A stretch of DNA of 11,902 nt, from contig JBOHRW010000208.1 in assembly GCA_050732935.1 (NCBI GenBank), positions 1 to 11,902 of the forward strand, given 5' to 3'. The DNA is from DASRVA01 sp050732935. Its GTDB lineage: Bacteria > Gemmatimonadota > Gemmatimonadetes > JACCXV01 > JAHWKZ01. The translations under genes and the position numbers were made by a program. The notes under the pieces were generated by a model that was not told the DNA's origin, did not search any database, and was given only the letters and a program-made list of their open reading frames with translations. Each line of letters starts with the position of its first letter. Position 1 is the first letter of the stretch. Below, in pieces: positions 7,008 through 11,902 of this stretch.

Positions 7008-7964
7008 ATGCTGTTCTATGGTCAAGCGCCTGATCTTCATCGAAGTCCGGCCTTCGCCGGAATCGCGGGGCTCGCCCTCGCGGCCGCGCTCGCGATCGCG
7101 ACGCCCGCCATCGGTCAGGAGCCTCACGGGGAGCACGGGCACGCCCACACCGAGCCGAGCGCCCGACACCTCGGCGACCGCCATTCACACGGTGGCTTCC
7201 CCGAGTTCGTCGACGTCTTTTTCACCCATCACGCCTACCTCGAGCGGAAGCTCCATCCGCGCTTCGGCGCTACCTATGCGAACCTCGAGAACGAGTTCGA
7301 AGGCTCGGGCGAGCTGGCGTGGCGGTTCAACCGCTGGATCGGGGGAGAGCTCGAGGTGCCCGTCGTCGGCGTGAGTCCCGAGATGGGCGAGGGCCACGGC
7401 GGGATCGGCGACATCGAGGTCGCCCCCATGGTCGCCCTCTGGCAGAGCCCGGTGCGGCTGACGATCGTGAGCGCGCGCTCGGGGTTCGTCCTGCCCACCG
7501 GCGACGAGGACGAGGGCCTCGGTGCCGAGGGCTGGACCTGGGAGCCGGGGCTCCTCTTGTGGCAGGGGTACGGCGCCGAGAAGCGCGGCGCCATCCAGGC
7601 CGAGCTGACGTACGAGCGCCTCTACGCGGACGCCGGCCCCGACGAAGAGGAGCTGGTCTACAACCTCGCCTGGTCCCACTGGCTGCCATCGAACTGGATC
7701 CCGATCGCCGAGCTGAACGGCGTGACCCGGCTGAGCGATGAGCCCGCGGAGGACCACGAGGAGGAAGAGCCGGCAGGCGGGTTGACGCTCGCCCACGGGG
7801 ACGTCGCCGGGGGCGAGGAGGAGACCGTCGTCTCGGGCACGCTCGGTTTTCGCTACGCCTTCGCCAACGGCCAGCAGTGGGGGGCCGGGATCCAGCTCCC
7901 TTTGTCGGACACCGAGGGATACGACTGGCGGCTGGTGATCGGGGGGATCATCCACCTGGATTGA
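7008..7964 (+). CDS. Exported beta-barrel-like protein with His-rich N-terminus
   Basis: A 318-residue probable outer-membrane protein. ATG 7008 follows GGAGG (6998-7002) by 5 nt, a strong ribosome site. A signal peptide covers about residues 1-36 (AGIAGLALAAALAIATPAIG|QE). The mature N-terminus is His-rich: His40, 43, 45, 47 (HGEHGHAH) and His54, 59, 61, then HH at 74-75. The remainder alternates amphipathic strands and loops ending in IIHLD, as in outer-membrane barrels of the phenol MetA-like/DUF3187-like kind. This fold call rests on the strand pattern, not on a diagnostic motif. A very acidic loop (about residues 244-254, DEPAEDHEEEE) and a second one (268-272) could bind cations. It probably forms a unit with the upstream His/Cys-rich gene. 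Its last 17 bp overlap the 3' end of the convergent chromate-transporter remnant. A copper-related accessory role is inferred from neighbours. Confidence 0.75.
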   Translation: MLFYGQAPDLHRSPAFAGIAGLALAAALAIATPAIGQEPHGEHGHAHTEPSARHLGDRHSHGGFPEFVDVFFTHHAYLERKLHPRFGATYANLENEFEGSGELAWRFNRWIGGELEVPVVGVSPEMGEGHGGIGDIEVAPMVALWQSPVRLTIVSARSGFVLPTGDEDEGLGAEGWTWEPGLLLWQGYGAEKRGAIQAELTYERLYADAGPDEEELVYNLAWSHWLPSNWIPIAELNGVTRLSDEPAEDHEEEEPAGGLTLAHGDVAGGEEETVVSGTLGFRYAFANGQQWGAGIQLPLSDTEGYDWRLVIGGIIHLD

Positions 7965-8832
7965 GGGAGGCTCCGGCCTCGTGGCTACTGCGTCCAGGCC
8001 ACAGGAGCCGCCCGGTGATCGCGCCCCCCAGGACGAGCCATGCAGCGTTGACCCGGAAGCCCAGCGCCGCCACCGAGGCGGCCGCGGCGATCGCCCACGC
8101 CGGGAGGCTCGTCAGCGTCGCGCGGCCCAGGTCGACCGTCACCACAGCCATGAGGGCGACGGCGGCCACGTTCACCGAGTCGAGGAAGGCTGCCGTCCAT
8201 CGCGACTCCCGTAGCCGCGGGATGAGCGGGTTGAGGATGAGCACGAAGAAGAACGAGGGCAGGAAGATGGCGACCGTCGCCACGAGGGCCCCCGGAACGC
8301 CGGCCACGACGTACCCGACGAAGGTCGCCGTCGACAGGACCGGCCCCGGCGTGAACTGGCCGATCGCGATCGCGTCGAGGAGCTCGGCTTCGCTGAGCCA
8401 GCCGAAGTCCGCGACGAGCCCGCCCTCGAGGAACGCAACGAGGACATAGCCACTTCCGTAGAGGACGGCGCCGATCTTCAGGAAGAACAGGCCCAGCTTC
8501 CAGAGCGACACGCCGACGGCCGCGGTCCCCCAGCCGGCGAGGAGGGGGACCGTGCCCGGGTCGCGGAGCGGCCCGGCGAGAAGCCCGGCCATCTCACGGG
8601 TAGGCGGGTTTGGTGCCGTGCGCAGCCACAGCATTCCGACCGCCCCGCCGACGAGGAGGGCCGCCACCTCTCCGACCCCGAGAAGGACCGCGCCAGCCAC
8701 GGCCAGCCCGAGAGCGGCCAGGCGCCAGCCCCTCACGGCCTCGCGGCCCAGCTTCCAGATCGCGCCCAGGATGACCGCGATGACGGCCGGCTTGATTCCA
8801 TAGAGAAAGGGCTCGACCGCGGGCAGCCGGCC
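7948..8832 (-). pseudogene. chrA: 5'-truncated chromate transporter gene (ChrA, CHR family)
   Basis: ChrA proteins of about 400 residues normally have two homologous CHR domains and export chromate. Here the frame keeps the end of the first domain (LPAVEPFLYGIKPAVIAVIL, about 8740-8826), the linker and the whole second domain. The latter includes FFLKIGAVLYGSGYVLVAFL, GWLSEAELLDAIAIGQFTPGPV and FLPSFFFVLIL. The FGGP...LIPGPNSTE core expected in the first domain is absent, because the DNA immediately upstream belongs to the arsR promoter and gene. The frame closes at TGA 8881-8883. There is no ATG in the conserved part; GTG 8736 would give 262 residues starting inside the linker. I therefore call it a decayed or rearranged chrA. 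A short functional single-CHR protein is possible, since some CHR proteins act as pairs, but no partner gene is here. The 3' end overlaps the convergent barrel gene by 17 bp. Confidence 0.75.
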
Positions 8833-8889
8833 GTGTGCTCGTGCGGGGCTCCGCTCGCGCGCGGCCCCTGGTCGGTCCCTTCACGGCGC

Positions 8890-8915
8890 GACATATTCGG
8901 CTCTGCGAATATGTC
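8890..8915. promoter_or_regulatory. Perfect inverted repeat at the arsR start, probable ArsR operator
   Basis: GACATATTCG (8890-8899) and CGAATATGTC (8906-8915) are exact reverse complements around the 6-nt spacer GCTCTG. It is an A/T-rich island in very GC-rich DNA, as expected for an ArsR/SmtB-family site, where short imperfect or perfect dyads bind the winged-helix dimer. Each arm contains CATATT, which could serve as a -10-like element on its own strand, so one dimer could shut off both divergent directions. The arsR ATG (8911) lies inside the right arm, implying a leaderless transcript or a different start. Autoregulation is established for the family; binding here is inferred. Confidence 0.75.
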
Positions 8916-9297
8916 AGCTTCCGTCGCCTTCGCCAGGGCTGATAGCCGCCCCGCCGCTTGTGAGCCGGATTCCCTCTTCCGCGCGCTCGGCGACCCGACC
9001 CGGATCCGGATCGCCAACCTGATGGCGGCCGGCGAGCTCTGCGTCTGCGACCTGGTCGAGCTGCTGGCACTTCCCCAGCCGACCGTCTCACGTCACCTCG
9101 CCGTCCTGCGGACGGGCGGGATCGTCCGTGCCCGGCGCAGCGGACGCTACACGCATTACCGCCTGGCGGAGCCCCGGTCGGCGTTTCACGCGTCGCTTCT
9201 CGGCGCCATACACCGCCACCTCGATGGACCGCAGCTTGCGGCCGAGCGGTCTCGCGCCCTCGAGCGTGCGGCCGAGCGGCGGCGGAACCCCTGCTGA
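8911..9297 (+). CDS. arsR: ArsR-family As(III)/Sb(III)-responsive repressor
   Basis: A 128-residue winged-helix repressor. FRALGDPTRIRIANLM (about 23-38) opens the domain. ELCVCDL (42-48) is the metal-sensing motif of classical ArsR, with Cys44 and Cys46 equal to Cys32 and Cys34 of the E. coli protein. The third E. coli Cys (37) is Val49 here, and that Cys is dispensable for response there. QPTVSRHLAVLRTGGIV (56-72) is the recognition helix and turn, and RRSGRYTHYRL (75-85) the wing. A terminal RRRNPC adds a C-terminal Cys128. The ATG at 8911 fits the domain but has no Shine-Dalgarno and lies within the inverted-repeat operator. GTG 8833 would add 26 residues translated from the operator, which is less likely. 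The gene is divergent from truncated chrA and 26 nt upstream of the metallophosphoesterase gene. No arsB, acr3, arsC or arsM is in the window. Confidence 0.92.
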   Translation: MSASVAFARADSRPAACEPDSLFRALGDPTRIRIANLMAAGELCVCDLVELLALPQPTVSRHLAVLRTGGIVRARRSGRYTHYRLAEPRSAFHASLLGAIHRHLDGPQLAAERSRALERAAERRRNPC

Positions 9298-9323
9298 GTG
9301 CCCGCCTCGAGGATCGCTCTCCC

Positions 9324-10112
9324 GTGAAGCTCGCGCTCGTCGGCGACATCCACGCGAACCTGCCGGCCCTCGAGGCCGTCCTCGCCGACATCGACTCGCG
9401 TCCGGACGTCGGCCCGATCATCCACTTGGGCGACCTCGTGGGCTACGGTCCGTGGCCGAACGAGACCGTCGCACGGATCTGGGAGCGGCGGATTCACGGC
9501 GTGGCGGGTAACTACGATTCGACGGTCGCGACCGACCACGAGAACTGCGGCTGCCGCTACGAGAACCCGCGCCAGGAGGCCCTCTCGCATCAGAGCTACG
9601 AGTGGACGCGGTCCCACGCCTGGCCCGAGACGAAGCGCTTCCTCGGGACGCTCCCCTTTCGTCTCGACATCCGGCCGGGAGGTGGCCACGCCAGCGGGGC
9701 TCAGCTCACCCTCTTCCACGGGGCGCCGACCCGGAACACGCTCTACCTGGACGCCGACCGCCCGGACGACTTTCTGGCCACGATGGCCCGGAAGGCGGCC
9801 GCCCGCGAGGGCGACCTCCTCGCCTTCGGCCACACCCACATCCCCTGGCGCCGCGAGGTCGAGGAAGTTCACTTCCTGAACGTCGGCTCGGTCGGCAAGC
9901 CCAAGGACGGCGACTGGCGGGCGGCGTACGCGCTAGTCGAATTGTCCGGCGAGAGGCCGCCCGCCAGCGAGATCGTCCGCGTCGAGTACAACCTCGATCG
10001 GACGGCTTCCGCGATCCGCGAGAGCGGGCTCCCCGAGGAGTTCGCGGAGCTCCTACGGACGGGTGGCCACCTGGACGAGACACTCGCTCTGGACGACTCG
10101 AAGAGCGGATGA
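9324..10112 (+). CDS. Calcineurin-like metallophosphoesterase
   Basis: A 262-residue cytoplasmic dimetal phosphoesterase of the YfcE/MJ0936-like group, with no signal peptide. The metal and catalytic motifs are in order: GDIHAN (Asp8, His10), GDLVGYG (Asp37), GNYD (Asn63), FHG (His132) and GHTH (His170, His172). The Tyr in GNYD and the following NCGC (Cys75, Cys77) mark a subfamily that as I recall has GNYD plus a CGC element instead of the usual GNHD. The C-terminal part (FLNVGSVGKPKDGD and LPEEFAELLRTG) is also conserved in that group. The start is GTG 9324, with GAGG about 11 nt upstream. It lies 26 nt behind arsR on the same strand and is probably cotranscribed and under arsenite control. 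The physiological substrate is unknown. I am sure of the superfamily, not of the role. Confidence 0.9.
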   Translation: MKLALVGDIHANLPALEAVLADIDSRPDVGPIIHLGDLVGYGPWPNETVARIWERRIHGVAGNYDSTVATDHENCGCRYENPRQEALSHQSYEWTRSHAWPETKRFLGTLPFRLDIRPGGGHASGAQLTLFHGAPTRNTLYLDADRPDDFLATMARKAAAREGDLLAFGHTHIPWRREVEEVHFLNVGSVGKPKDGDWRAAYALVELSGERPPASEIVRVEYNLDRTASAIRESGLPEEFAELLRTGGHLDETLALDDSKSG

Positions 10113-10154
10113 TCCTGGCGCCCGTGTCACGGCGATGATCACCGCGGGGCGGAC
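10113..10154. other. Short convergent gap between metallophosphoesterase and methyltransferase genes
   Basis: Only 42 bp separate the two convergent stop codons. An imperfect dyad CGG-C-GAT-G-ATC-A-CCG lies near the middle (10130-10144), with one C/A mismatch and no T-run on either side. It could fold into a weak hairpin serving both strands, but I do not call it a terminator. Confidence 0.3.
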
Positions 10155-10808
10155 TTACGAGGCGCCGCGCGACCGTCCGACCTCGCGAATGCCCGTGGCG
10201 GTCATGAGGCCCCACAGCCGTCCGATCCGGTAGCGCTCGACCCGGATCTCACTGAATCCGGCCTCCCGGAGGAGCCGTTCGCAGGCCTTGGCGCCGTAGG
10301 TCCGGTGATGGGCGGGTTCGAGGATCCTGAGGAGGAAATCGACGATTCGGCACGCCAGGTAGTCGTCGCACCAGTCGGTGATCACCACCCTCCCCCGGGG
10401 CTCGAGGACACGGGCGATCTCGGCCAGCCCCGCAGAGGGATCGGGCCAGTAGTGGAGCGCGCTGGAGGAGAGGACGAGATCGAAGCTGTGGTCGGGGAAG
10501 GGCAAGCTCTCGGCCTCGGCGGCGACCAGGGTGGCGCGGTCTCCCAGCTTACGGCTCGCGACCGCCAGCATGGCCGGGCTCAGGTCGATCCCCACCAGCC
10601 GCGCGCCGGGGACGCGGGCAGCGACCGCCTCCAGGAGCGCGCCCGTCCCGCACCCGACGTCCAGGATCGCGTCGTCCTCCCGGAGGTCCGTCCGACGCAA
10701 AGTCTCGCGGACGCTGCCCTCCACGTAGGCTGCCCAGCGGCGGTCGTACACCTCGGCCTGCCGGTCGTAGCGGCGACGAACCGGTCCGGTGCGGAGGACC
10801 GAGCTCAA
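10155..10808 (-). CDS. Class I SAM-dependent methyltransferase (UbiE/Methyltransf_11 type)
   Basis: A 217-residue soluble methyltransferase. VRRRYDRQAEVYDRRW (10-25) is a typical N-terminal lead-in. ILDVGCGTG (48-56) is SAM-binding motif I. VGIDLSPAML (72-81) supplies the acidic residue for the ribose (Asp75), and AEAESLPFPDHSFDLVLSSSALHYW (97-121) covers motifs II-III. RVLEPRGRVVITDW (133-146) follows. The substrate cannot be read from the sequence; small-molecule methylation such as quinone or lipid is common for the family. No ATG exists at the right place. TTG 10808 begins inside the Nudix stop codon (TTGA overlap), leaving no room for another start before the conserved YD motif, so I infer a TTG start with translational coupling. 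The longer open frame towards 11546 is antisense-like shadow of the Nudix gene. Two Cys (147, 153) follow the fold core. Confidence 0.88.
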   Translation of the reverse strand: MSSVLRTGPVRRRYDRQAEVYDRRWAAYVEGSVRETLRRTDLREDDAILDVGCGTGALLEAVAARVPGARLVGIDLSPAMLAVASRKLGDRATLVAAEAESLPFPDHSFDLVLSSSALHYWPDPSAGLAEIARVLEPRGRVVITDWCDDYLACRIVDFLLRILEPAHHRTYGAKACERLLREAGFSEIRVERYRIGRLWGLMTATGIREVGRSRGAS

Positions 10809-11401
10809 AGCCCCGCGCTCGCGGCGACCTCCAGAAACGCGGTCAGGATCCGGTGGGTCAGCCCCCACACGACGCGATCCCCGAGACGGATGGCGGGAAA
10901 GACGCGTCGGAAGTCCTCCCGCTCGACGAGATGCTCCGCCCGGGCCTCCGGGTCGCGGAAGGTATCGAGCGGCACCCAGAGAGTCGCCGTCACCTCTCGT
11001 CCGTCGGCAACCGCTCCAGTCTCCGGCGGAACCGCGGCGACCAGCGGGGCGATGACGATCGGCGGCAGCCCTGGCGTGGCCGGCTCTACTTCGTCGAGGC
11101 ACCCCAGCGCACGACCGTGGGTGGCGATCGAGACCCCGGTCTCCTCCTCGGTTTCGCGGAGCGCGGTCGCGAGCAGGTCCGCGTCGTCGGGATGCCGCCG
11201 GCCGCCGGGGAGCCCTACGTGCCCGGACCAGGGATCGGCGTCCCGCAGGGCGCGCTGGACGAGCAGGACCTCGAGGTCCTCGCGCGGCCTGAGGATTACC
11301 GAGACAGCGGCCTCCTGACCCTCCGGCGTGCGCGCCAGGCGGCGGGGCGACCTCGCGGCCAGGAGCAGTTCCAGCCGCTCGATGCGCGGATCGGTGGGCA
11401 C
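10805..11401 (-). CDS. Nudix hydrolase, CoA-pyrophosphatase-like
   Basis: A 198-residue Nudix protein. VSVILRPREDLEVLLVQRALRD (33-54) is the first strand pair. DPWSGHVGLPGGRRHPDD (56-73) resembles the CoA-pyrophosphatase (NudL/UPF0035) signature with its GH before PGG. ALRETEEETGV (80-90) carries the Nudix-box REUxEExGU core, with Glu83, Glu85, Glu86 and Glu87 available for Mg. VFPAIRLGDRVVWGLTHRILTAFLEV (167-192) is the usual C-terminal end of this subgroup. It would hydrolyse CoA or a CoA derivative to phosphopantetheine and adenosine 3',5'-bisphosphate; another dinucleotide substrate remains possible. The upstream acidic position of the box is Asp rather than Glu. The start is GTG 11401, 11 nt after the upstream gene's stop. 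The stop overlaps the methyltransferase TTG. Confidence 0.88.
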   Translation of the reverse strand: MPTDPRIERLELLLAARSPRRLARTPEGQEAAVSVILRPREDLEVLLVQRALRDADPWSGHVGLPGGRRHPDDADLLATALRETEEETGVSIATHGRALGCLDEVEPATPGLPPIVIAPLVAAVPPETGAVADGREVTATLWVPLDTFRDPEARAEHLVEREDFRRVFPAIRLGDRVVWGLTHRILTAFLEVAASAGL

Positions 11402-11412
11402 GCGGGAAACCG

Positions 11413-11902
11413 CTACTCCACGACGATCCTGCGTTCCACCCGTGCCCTCCGGGAGTCAGGGAGCACGACCTCCAGCTCGAGCGCGTACGAGCCTGCCGGA
11501 AGATCGGGGAGCGCGAGGACCAGGGCGCGCGGCTGGACGGCGGCACCGGCGGAAATCGGCTCGATCCACTCGAGAGCGACCGAGCCCCCCTGCCGCTCGG
11601 TCAGACCGAGCGCCGCCCCGAGCCCTTTCCAGAAGCCGCCCCGCTCGTCCCGGAGACGGATCGACAGCCGGGCCTCGTAGGGCCCGCCCCCCGGAGGGTA
11701 GAGCTCCCAGAAGACACCGACCGACCCTCCGGGATCGACGCGGGCGGTTCCACGCGCCCGCGGAGCGGCCTCCTCGAGCGAACGCGGCAACGGCGCCACG
11801 GAGTCGATCAGGAGAAGATCGGAGAGCGCGGGCCGCCTTTCCGCCGGGCCGGCGAGCGGGAGCCCGTAGCGCGCGCGGCCGGCGAGCCCCGCCTCCGCGG
11901 CC
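11413..11902 (-). CDS. C-terminal part of an unrecognised, probably beta-sandwich-containing protein (5' end outside window)
   Basis: The frame is open from the window edge to TAG 11413-11415, giving the last 162 residues or so of a longer protein. I do not recognise a named family. A segment LSDLLLIDSVAPLPRSLEEA is followed by short alternating strands: VGVFWELYPP, EARLSIRLRD, GSVALEWIEP, ALVLALPDLPAGSYALELEVVLP and ARVERRIVVE. The end pattern (DLPAGSYALELEV...) is typical of a C-terminal immunoglobulin-like or FN3-like beta domain of extracellular proteins. A GTG at 11799 could give a 128-residue protein, but conserved-looking sequence continues upstream of it, so I treat it as internal. 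It is 11 nt upstream of the Nudix gene and probably first or internal in that operon. Export cannot be judged without the N-terminus. Confidence 0.6.
   Translation of the reverse strand, partial: AAEAGLAGRARYGLPLAGPAERRPALSDLLLIDSVAPLPRSLEEAAPRARGTARVDPGGSVGVFWELYPPGGGPYEARLSIRLRDERGGFWKGLGAALGLTERQGGSVALEWIEPISAGAAVQPRALVLALPDLPAGSYALELEVVLPDSRRARVERRIVVE

Noticed and set aside
8833..8910. GTG 8833 as the start of the ArsR protein
   Set aside because: The 26 extra residues are translated from the operator and from sequence reading into the chrA remnant, and do not resemble ArsR N-termini.
9186..9872. Minus-strand open frame over arsR and the phosphoesterase
   Set aside because: It is antisense to two genes with intact catalytic and sensor motifs, and has no motif of its own.
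10809..11546. Long N-terminal extension of the methyltransferase
   Set aside because: It overlaps the whole Nudix gene in another frame and is Arg/Gly/Pro-rich without domain features.
1..11902. CRISPR arrays, tRNA or rRNA genes, insertion sequences, integrases
   Set aside because: I saw no spaced direct repeats, tRNA-like cloverleafs, rRNA segments or transposase-like motifs.

Overview
The window is very GC-rich, densely coded DNA from a Gram-negative bacterium. It encodes an outer-membrane efflux channel, a periplasmic adaptor and several exported proteins. Coding frames end mostly in G or C at the third codon position, and GTG and TTG starts are common. The sequence alone does not fix the phylum; a high-GC environmental lineage (Gemmatimonadota-, Rokubacteria- or Deltaproteobacteria-like) is only a guess. 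Most of the window is concerned with metals.

Region 1 (1-6284, minus strand) is a copper/silver efflux operon. Transcription runs from a small exported protein of unknown function (6284-5940) to a TolC-like channel (cusC type, 5846-4500), a membrane-fusion protein (cusB type, 4503-3133) and an RND pump (cusA type, 3129 to beyond position 1). The three pump genes overlap or lie 3 bases apart. CusA keeps the three-methionine metal site and the proton-relay Asp/Glu. CusB has an unusual methionine-rich C-terminal tail (18 Met in 68 residues), which may stand in for a separate CusF-type chaperone. No copper-responsive regulator is in the window.

Region 2 (6285-7964, plus strand) diverges from the efflux operon across a 198-bp intergenic stretch with two short palindromes. 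It holds a small exported His/Cys-rich protein (6483-6938) and a beta-barrel-like exported protein with a His-rich N-terminus (7008-7964). Both look like metal-handling accessories, but I recognise neither as a named family.

Region 3 (7948-10112) centres on an ArsR-type arsenite/antimonite sensor with a CVC motif (8911-9297). A perfect 10-bp inverted repeat overlaps its start codon. Divergent from it is a 5'-truncated chromate transporter gene (chrA remnant, 7948-8832). Downstream of arsR is a calcineurin-like metallophosphoesterase (9324-10112), probably cotranscribed. No arsenic efflux or reductase gene is present, so what this sensor controls is open.

Region 4 (10155-11902, minus strand) looks like an unrelated housekeeping-type operon: the 3' end of an unrecognised gene, a CoA-pyrophosphatase-type Nudix hydrolase, and a class I SAM-dependent methyltransferase whose probable TTG start overlaps the Nudix stop codon.
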